Source of the DNA: Siderastrea radians
Taxonomy: Eukaryota > Cnidaria > Anthozoa > Scleractinia > Rhizangiidae
Length of the DNA stretch: 64,000 nt
Direction: 5' to 3'
Assembly: GCA_964017195.1 (NCBI GenBank)
Contig: OZ024896.1
Coordinates: forward strand, 34,075,307-34,139,306
Below the pieces are notes generated by a model. It saw nothing but the letters and a program-made list of their open reading frames with translations. It had not been told where the DNA came from and did not search any database. Both the position numbers and the translations under genes were made by a program. Shown here piece by piece: positions 13,001 through 23,559 of the stretch (the stretch's first letter is position 1; every line of letters begins with the position of its first letter).

Positions 13001-16000
13001 ATCTGCAAAGTTTTTAGTCGAAAATGGTGAGTAGAAACCTGTTTAAAGCCTTTGATTACAGCACCCTGACAGATCTTTGACAGTGAAGTGTCCCCTATCC
13101 AGTGCCTTACTTAAGCTTGTTTTGGGGTAAAAACGTCTTATTTCTCTGAGCTAACTTCTGCAAGAAACCAACAATTAGCTAGCATTTTTTATAGTGGTCC
13201 ATCTGCAAAGTTTTTAGTAGAAAATGGTGAGTAGATACCTGTTTAAATCCTTCGATTACAGCTCCCTTCGATTACAGCTCACAGGCACCTCTAGCCAGTG
13301 CCTTTACTCAAGCTTGTTTTGGGTTAAAACGTTGTTATTTCTCTGAGCTAAATGCTGCAAGAAATCAACAATAAGCTAGCATTTTTTAGAGTTTTTTGGT
13401 TTTTATTTTCTTTGCAGGACTAAACTGTGGGTTATTCGTTTTTTTTTTTTTATCTGTGTTTTCATAAATCATTATTTTTCTAATTTAGTGCACACAATGG
13501 ATGAGCTTAAATTAACTGGAAATTCATTAAAAGGATCAAGACCTATCTTATCTTTTGATCAGGTAAGTGAAAGTACTTCAGTACTTACAGGGATTTGTCT
13601 TAACTGCAGGCAGCTTCTTGGATCCATGCCCTAATAATTTAAATAAAGATAATGCATTGAAAACTTTACCTGGGTCATTATTATTATTATTATTATCATC
13701 ATGATCATCATCATCATCATTATTATCATTTTTATCATTATTATTATTATAATTGTTATTATTATTATTATTATTATTATTTGCTGTTGTTGTTGTTTTT
13801 GTTTTTGTTGTTTTTGTCACAGTCAATAAACCAATCAATCTTTATCAGTCAATCAGTCAGTCAGTTAGCCAGCCAGCCAGTCAGTCAGTCAGTCAGTCAG
13901 TCAGTCAGTCAGTCAGTCAGTCAGTCAGTCAGTCAGTCAGTCAGTCAATAACCATTGAACACTCAAACAATATTCACTCTGCACATTTTTCTTTATTCTT
14001 ATGGCAGCACTTTGATGAATCACCTCAGAACTCCCTTTTAAAAGAAATGTTTATTCAGGTACGTATTCTGCAGTTAACAAATTTATCTGGGTTGTTTGGA
14101 TGCATGCTCAGTATTAAACTGTAAGCAACTGATACAGTGCCTGTCATGTGGAATTTTTGTTTCAAGTATTAATTAACATTAGTTTTTTTATTTGCAGATT
14201 TTTACCACTCCTTGTTATCATCCCAAAAGTAAACCCTTTGTAGATCACATTTTATCTTTCTCAATTGAAGACAACAGAATTTGGTTCCGAAACTTCCAGG
14301 TAAACAGTTTGTGCTTTGCTCTATACTCAATGAGACAACTTTTAAGAGTCAAGATGGGCCCAAAAAAGGTCAAAGATTTATGTCAAATTAAATTTCATTT
14401 TTAGATTGTAGAGGAAGATGGCTCTTTACTTGAGATTGGTATGTTTTTCGTTCCTTTTTTTGTCTCAAAATACTGTAACAAATTGATCCCATTTTACTGC
14501 ATATTTGTTAACGTACTTGTGATATAAAATAACAGTACATCGTGGATATTGTAGTTGTCCTTTGTGATTGTTGGTGAAAGAGTTCTTAAACTAAATTACC
14601 AGAATGCTGTGGATTAAGTCAAGTGTTGTACACGTATTTCTGTCATTTTTGCACATGGATCTGCTAAGCCCTGAGCGATAATTGGAGATTTAAATGGAGA
14701 AAATTAATTAGTGTTAAATGATGTGGATCAATTCACAAATAAACCATGTTTTACTTCTACAACGTAGCCAGTAGATGTAAAATAATTGCTGAAATAAGTT
14801 TCGAGGATTTTTTTCTCGGCTTTGTCATAGTTCATCTCATTCATCAACCCTAAAAACAAATGCATCAACATGCTCATCGCATTATGATCAGTTACATCCA
14901 TTATGTGTCTATGTTTCCTTTTGGATTTTAATCTTTGTTTATACTGTTGATGTTTCAGGTCCTCGGTTTGTGTTAAACCTCGTCAGAATGTTCGAGGGAA
15001 GTTTCCGTGGGTCAACTTTGTATGAAAACCCACATTATCAATCACCGAACGAGGTAAATTAAACGGTTAATAAAATAATACACTTTTTGAAACATTTAAG
15101 CAAAAACAGGTAACTACCGTTAAAGCTCTATTAAGCTCCCGAGGGCTTATTTAATTTTCGGCCTCATGAATGGGGGTTTTACATGTATTAGAGACAAAGG
15201 CTTAATAGAGAGGGGGGGGCTTATTTCAAATCTTTAAAGGGGCATAGTCACGCTATTTTAGTTCACTTTAAAAATAAAAAATGTGTCACATCAATGAACG
15301 CTCACAAATAATGGTCTAGTTTTGTTACCAAAGACTATATTACTTCACTGAAACTATTTTCTGCCGTCTGTTGCTACGGATGGCATGGATGGAAATGGAT
15401 TGCAATTTGAAAAAATTAGGCTAAACTTTTCAAATTCTTTCAGCGTGTTGACATTAAATCGATATTAAATGGTTATGGTTTGTTTTCTCTTAATGAAATT
15501 AAGTTAATAAGTTCCTTTAAATGTTCAAACACAATGTTGGGCATGGATAAAGTTAGCTACCGATAATTTTAGCACAGTTTTGACCAGAAATCTGCGAAAT
15601 CCTCGTGACCATGCCCCTTTAAACATGAAATTTTTGTACAGAACTCAGACATTGTTAACCCTTTAAGTCCCAATATCAACATGCATATTCTCCTCACTGT
15701 TCCCCATATATTTCTTATGTTACTAGTTGGGAGAATTTGATTAAACATCAAGACATTTCGTGTTTGGTGATCATTTCCTTTATTCTCATGACCTGTATAT
15801 TTTATCAACTAGTGAAATAGTAGGGAGAAATTAGGTGCTTGTCACTCTTTGGGCTTAAAGTGTATATGACAGATTTTTTTTTTTATTTGCCCGACCAAGC
15901 CTAAATGGAATCCTAATATGAATATCAAAAATTATTTTTCGATTTCGATTTTCCTTCCCCGCGCTTTTGCCGCTTAAAAACGTGAAATTTTACTTCCAGT

Positions 16001-18400
16001 CATGTCAAAAACCGCGCAAAAGGAGACCTGGGCATAGTCACGTTGTGACGTCATACCAGGAACGGAGTCGATGCCAAAACAAACTACGTGGACTTACTAC
16101 TTATCACGAAAGACCGGCCAACTTAACGTATTTTTTCTAGCCTTTACAAAAATACAACAACTGGCGATGAAGTGAGTGGCTTAAAGAGATTAGGAGGGTC
16201 TAAATTCAAAATCTGATGCCCCAGTGGGGGAAGGGGGGCTTATTGAAAAATTGAGGGGGGAAAGAGAGAGGAGCCTTAATAGAGCTTTTACGGTAATCGA
16301 TTTAAAACTCAGTTGCAAAGTTGCCCATACAGGCCAATCAACGCAAGTGATGCAATGAGCTAATTGCAATGCAAAGCAAACTTGTGCAACTGATGCCAAA
16401 GGCGGGAAAACATGCAAGCGATGGCAAGGGGAGGAAAATAAGTGCTTTGTTACGATAAATTTTGGCGACAACTTATTTCGCGATTTGTGTTTTTTTTTTG
16501 GCGGGGGGAGGGGGGAGTGACATTTCGCGACACTCAATTTTCACGACTTTCAAGAATTAGCTTTTAAGTTTATGCTATACGGGACGGTTCGCAACGACGA
16601 TTTTTAGCGCAACTGAGCCTCGATTTTTAATGTACATGTATGTTACATGGGACGATTTTTAGCGCAACGTGGGCAGCGAATAGGGTTCTGGGGTGGCGTT
16701 GTACAAAAAATTGACGACAGGTATCTAGAAATTCGGGATTTGGCGTTGCAAGTTTTTGAAGCTGGTTCAAAGCCTTGCAAAGCAAAAATTGCGCAGAAAA
16801 TCGTCCGCGAACCCATGTTACATGGCATCAACTTTTAGCGCAACATTGTTGCCCTAAAAAATCGTCGTTGTGAATCGTCCCGTGTAACATCACCTGTACT
16901 TGCTTTTTTACTAAGCGACATTTTTGTGCATGACATCAAGAGGAACACGAAAACTTGATACCGTGAGCGGGAGGACATGCTCCCGATGCAACTAGTGTCA
17001 AGTGAGAGGTAAAACATGAAACCGATTGGCGCTCCCCTCGTGTCGCGTCTCCTTGAAATTTCGCTTGCGCGCGTGTGTATTTCGCCCGCCCCACAATCTC
17101 CATCGCCTAAATTAGAGACTACTCGCAGTCTAGTGTAAAGAGGGGGGAACATGCAACAGGTGCCATGCAAGCTCGGAAAAAATGTGCATCTGAAAAATCA
17201 CGTCGATTTGTTACATCTGATTTGATACAGGGTAAATGTAATTTCAGTATCTTTCATCAGCTCATTAATTTTGATACCAAGAAGGGGGCTAGTTTCTAAA
17301 GAAACTTCCAACTCGTCCCCAGGGGCTTCTCCTCGGTCAAAATGGAGGCGGATCGGAGAAACCCCTGGCCAAGGCTACCAAATTCTTTAGAATTTTGTGA
17401 CGTAAATACTATGAAATGTCTTCGTTTCGTTTGAACAACGGTATCAGATTGCAGAAAACAAACAGGGCCGTCAGACGCTGGAAACAACCTCCGAAAAAGC
17501 CATTTCATCATGTGTCACGTGACAAAATACTCCACGAGTACTTCAGCAGCCTTGGCCAGGGGTTTCTCCAATCCGCCGCCATTTTGAACAAGGAGAAGGC
17601 CCTGGGGACGAGGTTGAAGAAACTGTGGTACTGCGTCGGTGGGGAAGTGAGACACTAAACTTTGGATTTATCAACTGAGTTGACTGAGTTGATAAGGTAA
17701 ATTAATTGGTCACCGTAGGGAAAATGAAAGCTGACGTTTCGAGTGTTAGCCCTTTGTCAGCGCTTTGTTAGCGCTCTGACAAAGGGCTAACGCTCGAAAT
17801 GTCAGCTTTCATTTACTCTACGGTGACCAATTAATTTACCTTATCAACTCAGTTGATAAATCCCTAAAGTTTTCAGTTGATACCAAGTGTTTCAATCTGG
17901 TATCAACTGAATTCAAGGTTATGTGAAAAATCAACATGTTTGCTCTGATTCACCAGACAGTGCTCGTCGCTGGAAGTTTTCTCAGCAAATAAAGCACAAA
18001 ATCAAATAAAGTATACTTTTTCCGAGAGACCATATAAGAGTTTCTCCAGAAAGCGTATTTGAATATGGTGCAGTTGCTGGAAGTTTCCTCGGCAAATGGA
18101 GCTCAAAATTAAAGAAAGTACTTTTTTAAGTTTATTTTAATTTATTTTTCTACATCATTTTGCTAACACGAGAGTAACACAGCCCCACTTCTTCTGCTTT
18201 CTTAGTATCGTCGGATGATTCGCAAACAAGCGGCCCAGCGGTATCGCGATCGCGTGGAGTCGAGGCAAGCCCTGGACGAACGCAGGGAAGCCAACAAAGA
18301 TCTTCCCGAGGACATTTATGACGTCGATGATGTCTTTCATACGATTACCCAATCAGATATCGATATTGCGAAGGCAAGAGGAAGCGGCAAGAAAAAATAG
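3870..18400 (+). CDS. BRIX1: BRIX1 homologue (ribosome biogenesis protein BRX1), complete, 12 exons
   Basis: BRIX1 is a nucleolar Brix-domain protein needed for assembly of the 60S subunit (pre-27S processing). Exons: 3870-3953, 4028-4086, 9003-9055, 9900-9943, 10056-10126, 12772-12821, 13489-13562, 14008-14058, 14198-14299, 14405-14438, 14959-15053, 18206-18400. All junctions are GT-AG and phase is kept throughout; the total is 912 bases, or 303 residues plus TAG. Hallmarks seen: GKWTNKQRVLVFCSRGI, RHLMLDIQTLLPHSKS, TKLDRKDKLFVVNEVCEMK, CNKCIFFEMRKGQDLYMW, PHGPSAKFLVEN, LKGSRPILSFD, YHPKSKPFVDHI, NRIWFRNFQI and YENPHYQSPNE. The N-terminus is lysine-rich (basic, probably nucleolar targeting) and the C-terminus is charged, ending GSGKKK. 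Length is close to yeast Brx1 (about 290) and shorter than human (353). The first intron is very short (74 bp); without it the conserved GKW block is out of frame with the Met. Confidence 0.97.
4421..4604. mobile_element. MITE, GTTCCAGAAA(A/T)TATCCATAC ends
   Basis: Inverted ends GTTCCAGAAAATATCCATAC and GTATGGATAATTTCTGGAAC, with C-rich inner parts. It lies in BRIX1 intron 2. A sister copy lies at 10226-10396. Confidence 0.8.
4935..5070 (+). repeat. Diverged copies of the dispersed ~106-bp repeat
   Basis: Contains AAAAGTTAG, CAGCACAATAGCCAGTACCA, AAGGATTTCATC and GACTCAAAAGTTAGAGCCAC in the same order as the tandem array at 34380-35008. One to one and a half diverged units. Confidence 0.6.
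5293..5993. mobile_element. Foldback element, ~0.7 kb
   Basis: The left arm (TTAAGGTTACTTCGGACCTC..., including CATGGCAAACTATATATTGT and GGAAAGCTTAATAAATGT) is matched inverted by the right arm ending GTCCGGAGTAACCTTAA, including ACAT TTATTAAGCTTTCC and ATATATAGTTTGCCATG. Inner sequence (AATTAATAGGGTA and TACCCTATTAATT) also pairs. No ORF is recognisable. Confidence 0.75.
6102..8524. mobile_element. 2.4-kb TIR element with TCAA target-site duplication
   Basis: Ends are GGCCTGGCACACGCTACTGG at the left and, inverted, GGCCTGGCTCACGCTACTGG at the right, continuing for about 26 bp of terminal inverted repeat (GTGTACAC included). TCAA precedes the left end (6098-6101) and follows the right end (8525-8528). 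Subterminal clusters of an 11-12-bp repeat (TGTGCCTAAAC) lie at about 6755-6880 and 8255-8445. Only short ORFs are seen, none recognised, so it is non-autonomous or decayed. Confidence 0.75.
8255..8445 (+). repeat. Degenerate 11-12-bp tandem repeat (TGTGCCTAAAC), larger cluster
   Basis: About fifteen imperfect units of GTGCCTAAACT-type sequence. A smaller cluster of the same unit and orientation lies at 6755-6880, near the other end of the same mobile element. Confidence 0.7.
8691..8899. mobile_element. MITE, CCCAGAGTC ends
   Basis: CCCAGAGTCCTCAGGCTTCTTGG with GGGTGGTCACCAGGAGAGACACTGGGG at the left is matched inverted by CCCAGAGTCTCTCCTGGCGACCACCC and AGAAGCCTGACAACTCT at the right. Confidence 0.65.
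9003..10126 (+). CDS. BRIX1: BRIX1 exons 3-5
   Basis: Exon 3 (9003-9055) encodes (R)ARHLMLDIQTLLPHSKS; exon 4 (9900-9943) (E)TKLDRKDKLFVVNE; exon 5 (10056-10126) VCEMKTCNKCIFFEMRKGQD then LYMW. Acceptors TTTTCACAG, TTCCTCTAG and ATTTTAG; donors GTATAG, GTCTGT and GTAAGT. Phases 2, 1, 0 and 2 are kept. Confidence 0.93.
9180..9540 (+). pseudogene. LINE (non-LTR retrotransposon) reverse-transcriptase 3' fragment
   Basis: Translates to the typical C-terminal tail of CR1/L2-like reverse transcriptases: (C)HWLPVMFRVQFKLLLIVYKS, LHNQSPPKI, then after a frame change FSLRSSTQSLLFVPKV, TLGDCTFTHGTSVLWNLLPL and LKTFIFKKAF. The frame changes near 9315-9345 and there is a stop before LKTF. It is a 5'-truncated dead copy lying in a BRIX1 intron. 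Confidence 0.75.
10226..10396. mobile_element. MITE, second copy of the GGTTCCAGAAA family
   Basis: Begins GGTTCCAGAAAATATTGACA and ends TATGGACAATTTCTGGATCC. It has the same C-run and CTTCATGCTTTCCTT core as the copy at 4421-4604. Confidence 0.75.
10550..10712 (-). mobile_element. tRNA-derived SINE, copy A
   Basis: A minus-strand tRNA-like head (10699 to 10629, 71 nt) has box A TAGCTCAATTGG and box B GGTTCGAATCC, followed by a tail with CAGGCTTTCTTTTCGCAGCT and GCGAGGATCTTCTTTAGATT. The anticodon loop CCGGTAT has C at position 33 and a stem mismatch, so this is a SINE head rather than a functional tRNA. Confidence 0.8.
10753..11129. mobile_element. Head-to-head SINE pair forming a long palindrome
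   Basis: Copy B (minus, about 10753-10912) is truncated inside the tRNA-like head at GATACC. Copy C (plus, about 10916-11129) is complete, with its tRNA-like head at 10938-11008. The arms match almost base for base over about 160 bp, including ATATATGAATTTCATATAT and TTTATTTCTTTATTCCGCAG. Confidence 0.8.
11924..12517 (+). repeat. Tandem duplication, ~300-bp unit, two copies
   Basis: GATGTAATATTCTCATTACT... to CTTCTCAAAAATCTGA (11924-12228) is repeated at 12229-12517 with small deletions. Shared runs include GGCAAGACGCCGCA, TTTTTTTCTCGAAAGGCAA, AAACTACAAGTCGACAGCCG and GACTTCATCTGCT. It is not coding. Confidence 0.8.
12772..12821 (+). CDS. BRIX1: BRIX1 exon 6
   Basis: Acceptor TTCTCTTCAG, donor GTGAGT. 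Encodes (W)FSCTPHGPSAKFLVEN; the phase-2 entry completes the Trp codon. This is the copy that carries the conserved SxxPHG block, so it is taken as the constitutive exon. Confidence 0.9.
12790..13395 (+). repeat. BRIX1: Tandem ~200-bp repeat containing BRIX1 exon 6 copies
   Basis: The 3' part of exon 6 and its downstream intron are repeated. Exon-like segments occur at 12995-13026 and 13195-13226, each preceded by an AG (TTTTTTGTAG, TTTTTATAG) and followed by GTGAGTAG. Both would encode (C)GPSAKFLVEN in the same phases as exon 6 but lack the FSCTPH block. Each unit ends with CAAGAAACCAACAATTAGCTAGC-like sequence. Confidence 0.8.
13489..14438 (+). CDS. BRIX1: BRIX1 exons 7-10
   Basis: 13489-13562 encodes HTMDELKLTGNSLKGSRPIL then SFDQ; 14008-14058 HFDESPQNSLLKEMFIQ; 14198-14299 IFTTPCYHPKSKPFVDHI then LSFSIEDNRIWFRNFQ; 14405-14438 IVEEDGSLLEI. 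All are flanked by GT-AG sites and keep phase. They form the central Brix domain. Confidence 0.93.
13676..13946 (+). repeat. Microsatellites: (ATT/ATC)n then (CAGT)n
   Basis: ATT/ATC triplets run through about 13676-13785, then GTTGTT/TTTG stretches, then AGTC/CAGT tetranucleotides over about 13848-13946. They sit between BRIX1 exons 7 and 8. Confidence 0.95.
14959..15053 (+). CDS. BRIX1: BRIX1 exon 11
   Basis: Acceptor TGTTTCAG, donor GAG/GTAAAT. Encodes (G)PRFVLNLVRMFEGSFRGST then LYENPHYQSPNE, the conserved Brix C-terminal block. Confidence 0.95.
15115..16295. mobile_element. 1.18-kb foldback element with a nested MITE
   Basis: The left end TACCGTTAAAGCTCTATTAA and right end TTAATAGAGCTTTTACGGTA are inverted repeats, with GGGGGGGCTTATT near both ends. 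A second inverted-repeat element (15233-15623; TTTAAAGGGGCATAGTCACG and CGTGACCATGCCCCTTTAAA) is nested inside. It is followed at 15655-15850 by a copy of the TTAACCCTTTAAG repeat seen at 6023-8666. Confidence 0.75.
16574..16889. mobile_element. MITE, GGGACG(A/G)TTCxCAACGACGA ends
   Basis: ACGGGACGGTTCGCAACGAC at the left is matched inverted by GTCGTTGTGAATCGTCCCGT at the right. CGATTTTTAGCGCAAC occurs three times inside. Confidence 0.65.
17285..17870. mobile_element. Two adjacent foldback elements
   Basis: 17285-17650 is a foldback with arms GTCCCCAGGGGCTTCTCCTC... and ...AAGGAGAAGGCCCTGGGGAC plus the inner pair GGAGAAACCCCTGGCCAAGG / CCTTGGCCAGGGGTTTCTCC. 17661-17870 is a tighter palindrome (GGATTTATCAACTGAGTTGA, GGTAAATTAATTGGTCACCG, GCTGACGTTTCGAGTGTTAG and their complements). 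The second family recurs at 42490-42690. Confidence 0.75.
18206..18400 (+). CDS. BRIX1: BRIX1 exon 12 (last)
   Basis: Acceptor TGCTTTCTTAG. Begins YRRMIRKQAAQRYRDRVESR, has an acidic stretch (LPEDIYDVDDVF) and ends GSGKKK then TAG. The intron before it is about 3.1 kb and full of MITEs. No clear AATAAA is seen close after the stop. Confidence 0.93.
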   Translation, partial: YRRMIRKQAAQRYRDRVESRQALDERREANKDLPEDIYDVDDVFHTITQSDIDIAKARGSGKKK

Positions 18401-21400
18401 ACGGAGAAGAGGTTGCTGAAAAGGAGAGGGGAAACAGAGAATTGCAAAGGAAACGGACGGAAAACCTCGACTTCCTCGACCATGTGAAACAGATCTCCGT
18501 CTTATAATCACGAAAATTTACATGAGGTCTACGGGTTGAAATAATAGGCCAACAAACTGGTACACTGTACGACATTGTTTTGAACCGATTATCACTGCAA
18601 TTTTCCGTAAATATTGTACAGCACGCAACATCCGAGCAATCTTCGTAATTTCTATTTCAGCTGAGTCCCGTTTAATGGCATCAACAATATATTTTATTTT
18701 AACTGCACATATTGTTCTGTTTTCCGTACTATTTTTGCAGTTTGACCTCTCAGATATTTGCATCACAGTATACGCATTTTTGGTTTTTGTTTTGAACTCC
18801 TTTACGGTTTGTTTCAGTTTCATGTTTTCCCCAGTCCTAACAATGTGGTCTATTACCACATCTTTGACATTTGGTAATTTGGCTATCATTTTGAGTTTTT
18901 CTTTTTCCTTATCTATTATTTGAAATTTTTTCCACCTTAATTAGCAAACGGTTATTTTAGATTCAATTTGAATTGGAAACTGATCATTTTGTCGATTACG
19001 TCGAATGAGTAACAGCTCCTTCAGTGTATAGTTTAGTGTTTAGCGCGTTCTTCGAAGCGCGCGCGTAGCCACGCGTTGTTTGGCCTGAGTAATATCGATA
19101 CAACCTTTGTACCAGGGTGCAAAGTTAACGTTGTATTTGTGTTAGATTGATCGATGAACTTTAAGAGTTATCGCTTGAGTATTCGGTCAGAGTTCGTTAA
19201 CTACCAACTCGTGATGTGAGAGGGTCCTTGTATGACGCCAGCAAGGTTTTCGGCGAACATTGATACCAGCTTACGACGCGCTGTCGGAGTAAATTCCGAG
19301 CGGCTAGTAACAATCCAAGAACTGGCGACTGCGGCGGAAAACTTGAAATGAAAGCTCGCAAGATACTATTGGGAAGTTTCGAATGGGTATGTGGGAGGGC
19401 TTTCCTTTTTTTAATTATAGTAGTAAGATGAAAAAATATCACTAAAAGGAAATGTAGGGCAACGTTGCGCGTAACGTTATACACGGCAAGTTTTAAATGG
19501 GACATGAATCGAAAGGGAATTCTTTAAAGCTAGCCGAGTAAGCCAATAAATACGTCGTGATAATGTAGTTCCACCGCAGTTAAATCTCGAAATTTTCTGT
19601 TAACTCGTAGCGAGACAAGTCTTCGTTGGATACTCTTGGAAACTGATGGCGCATTTCGGATAGAGGCTAGGGCCTGGGGAACCCCCATTGACTCATATGA
19701 GTATCAGAACTGGTTTCCCTCGGCGTTTGAGAGAGATCGGTGTATTTCCGGCACTAAACGTAATAGAAACTGAAGGAGAAGGGTCGTATGAGGCACATGC
19801 AGACGCTACTATTTGTGAATGTTAACGTGCGGTGTTCGCAACTCTTATCTGAGCTTGTGCTAAATACTGCTTTCTGTCTGACCAGGCGTGGTACAGTTAA
19901 TATCGATGGCCTTGAGTGATATACTAAATCCATCTGACAAGATCTGTTTGCTAACTAAGCGGTATTCATAAAGGCCTATTTGAATTTTAGTTTAATAATA
20001 TTAGTGCCGTTGGTAACCCTTTTTGAAAAAATGCTTTCCCTTTTACGCAGTTTTACGTGTTGATGTAGACAACATGGCTACGCAAAACCGAACATGTTGG
20101 CTTACAATTGGTACACTAATGACATATTTAAGTGCTTTAGAAGTAAGCTTGCTTTGTCAACAAATATCATTCGTTTATTCGTTTTTCTTTCGGACCACTT
20201 TTCGAACCCACAGATTTCAATGTTTCTCAAATGACCTGCCGGAAAATGATGGACATAAACAAGACAGAAGTCTGGGACCGGATAAGTAACACTGGAAACG
20301 TAAGGAAGTGGATTTTATGAAGTAATTCATATGGTGCACCTCCACCCCCCTCCCACGCCCTCCCTTCCCTCCGCCTCCCAGAAAAAAAATCTATTGCCTA
20401 AAGCACGGTCTAACGTTCCGTTAGAAATTTCACTGGAGCGTACTTCCTATGCAAAAAAAGAGTAATAATAATAACATAGACAAAAAAGCCAATAAACCTT
20501 GCCACTGTTCGGACGCGCAACATACTTAATCATTATACAAACGCGTGAAATATTTTCTGCAGAAGATGAATTCCTTGTGACTTATTGATACCTACGAAAC
20601 TCAATATAGCTAGCAAAGCATTCTGTGGAAGCCAATAAACCTTGCCACGATCACGGTTTGGACGCTCCACATAATTACCTATACAAACAAATGTCAGATA
20701 CTTTCACCAGAAGAGTCATTGGACCTTGGTATCACGGAGCTCTATTGTTTTCGGGGCTAGGGTCCATTGTTTTGTTGTTTGGTGTATTGTTTTCTCAGCA
20801 AATCAGAGAAGACCTTGTAAGAGCTGCGACATCGCCCCACCAGAATATGATTTCCTCGTGACTCAATGACGTAACATTGCTATTCGTAAGTAAGTGTTAG
20901 CAAACATCCCCAAAACGGTTCAATATATTTTGCATTAAAATGTGTAACATTCTTGATATTTTTCGATATTTTCATTTCTGGAGTTGCAGTTGAGGTTGTT
21001 TCATGCCCAATGTTAAAATACATTTTTATCCTTGCTCACGAAAAATCTTTTGGTTGAGCTCTCAAGTATAAAATCGTTTAAGGTAATTGAGATTGCTTTC
21101 CTATACAAACAAGTTAATTTCTCGATTGTTCACCTCACCCCTACAAAATGGCTGTCAAAAACCTTCGTCTGTTTAGAGCCAAGTATCACCAATTTAGTGT
21201 CCGTAATGAGATAGCTGTACCGACCGGAGTTGTCCTTTTTTTTTTTTTCATGAACTGTGATTTGCCAGTTTTTTTTTCTGTGAAAATGTGAAATGGCCGT
21301 TTTCTTGTTCGCGAAAAGTGGTTTACTAAGCGATTTCAGGTGGAGAATTGAGTTTTTAATCCGTGTTTTTTTTTTTTTTGCAAGCTCACGATTTGCGGTA

Positions 21401-23279
21401 GGGGACATGCTGTGTCATCCGACAATTAATAAACTGATAGCTATAGATAAGCATTTGAGCAGAAAACGACCCATGTTTGAGTTAAGCACCAACACATATT
21501 CATTTCAATTTTCTATACCAGTTGAATAACTAGATTTGATAACTACAATCGTCACTAAAACACCAAGCTGTCCGAGCAAATAAAAAGTGGAATTTACCGA
21601 TTAATTTTTATTCAATGGGTTGAGTGAGCATTGAGGAAACTGTGGGCAATGAAGGTTACATAACCGGGTTCGATCGGCCTAGCTATCGACACTTAAAAAC
21701 GTAACTGTGTTTTGATATTTAATAGTAGGATTAAACGTAATAATCACGTATGCACTGGTTACCAGGGTAATACTGTTTGGTGTGGAAACGCATCTGTAAA
21801 AACAAAGCATAAAAAAGTTTTAATAATTTACATTTGAAACGTGTGTGGTGCAAGAAAAGCCATTATATTGTCCAATATTCTTAAAAGTGGCATTACGTCA
21901 TTGTGGCCAAAAACATCACCCGATGTTCCCGATCAATATTTTATAACAATTTACAGCGCATTCTCGGCTAAAAATATCGCGTCTTAGAAGTAAAAACAAA
22001 CTTTTTTCTTTTTGCCTTTTTTTCCCTGGCTGGCTTCGTTACCTGGGTAATCGAGTAAACGTTGCAGCTGGCATTTTAAAAAATTCCAATTCTCTTTTTG
22101 CTAATTTACATCACGTTTTGCTCTGAATTGAGCCGGGGGATATTGGTTTCGCGACATTAAAAAGACTTTCAAGTTGTCTCTTTTTTTTATGTCTCGACTG
22201 AGGGAAGTTTCCTTATATATGGATACATTATATTTTCGCCTTCAAGTCTCCTGGCATGGCGGCTTATTCATGATAACACCCGAATTTCGGTTAGGTCTAA
22301 AGCATAAAAGCGCTTGTTGTTCTCATTGATATTAAATTATACGTTTACGAAGAGGTTTTTATCTCAAGTAAACAGAGCCTGTGTTTTGGTAGCCAAAGAA
22401 GAGTTATGATTATTCGCAAAAAATGAGTGAAACCAAACCGAGACGAACATTTGTTTATAGTAGAAGTTGCCAGAGACGCCAAATTCGTCATCAGGTGTCA
22501 TTTTCGCGCGGCTAGAGGCACGCGCGTGGGTAAACGCATAAACGCGTGGCTATTACAAAATACGCGCGATATATTCACACCTGGACACAGCTGTTTCGCG
22601 GTAATCATGTTTTTGAGTCGAAGACAAAACTGAAGAAGACGATTAAAAAGAATAATTATTTTTAATGTTCTTGAATCTTGCCTTTTATAATTATATAATT
22701 TTTTTCGAAATTAAACCTCGCCAAATATGGCCCTGTAATTCAGTCACGAAATAACTCTCCAAAATCACTCAGAAAAAGTTCATCATAATTTATTCACCAT
22801 AACTCTGAAATAATAAGAAAAACGTGTAAAAAATGATCTAGCAAAAATGAATCAAAAACTTTCTTTCACATGAAAGTTTCCCGTGAGTTTCGGAATCACA
22901 AATCAGCGTAAGTATGCTATAAGGAAAGATGGCAAATTTTAGGTCGGAGAGGAAAAAAGAAAGTATGTCACGCGTGGGGCAAAGAGAAAATCTGCGTTCC
23001 GACGGGAATGGAACTCGTATGACCTTCCGTAACACTGGTCACGCGCGGATGATGTAACTAAACTTTAGAAGTTTGTACTCGCCTGCACACGCACACGCAC
23101 AGAACACGTTTTCGATTTTTGAGTCATGTTGTGTTTCTTACTCTGTGTTTCTCGATGACATCGAAAATCTTAAGTGCCACTACCATATTAAACGTTCCTG
23201 TGTGAACGGACCTGGTCTGGTCTTGGGCCGGGTCTATTTGGGACCGGTCCCGTGTGAACATATACTATGTTGTTCACGG

Positions 23280-23510
23280 TTATTCTAAATTTTATGTCTA
23301 TGGATGAAAACTTGAAGTGTGAACTGTTCAAATGAAAGCAACTGAGCAGTACTTGCCTGTGTGATGAGCTTAAATTATGCTGTGCAGATTCTAAATTTTA
23401 AGTCTAGTCTGTGGCGAGTGAAATGCTTAAGTGTGACCATTCCAATAAAAGCTAAAAGTAGATACTGAGCAGTACTAACCTGTGGTACTGTCAATGTTTA
23501 TTTTATACAA
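23280..23510 (-). repeat. Dispersed ~106-bp repeat, about two units, inverted
   Basis: Reverse complement of the 34380-35008 array unit: it contains AAGTGTGACCATTCCAATAA, GATACTGAGCAGTACT and CTGTGGTACTGTCAATGTTT in the expected order. Confidence 0.65.
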
Positions 23511-23559
23511 AAGTTTTTAAAAAGAAATTTCGAAATTCTGTCTAGGTTTGCGGAGGGTG

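Noticed and set aside
13578..13838. Asn/Asp-rich minus ORF and Ser/Val-rich plus ORF
   Set aside because: They are translations of ATT/ATC and CAGT microsatellites.
18518..18889. 123-residue minus-strand ORF after BRIX1
   Set aside because: No recognisable domain, no splice partner, and low-complexity helical composition; treated as chance.
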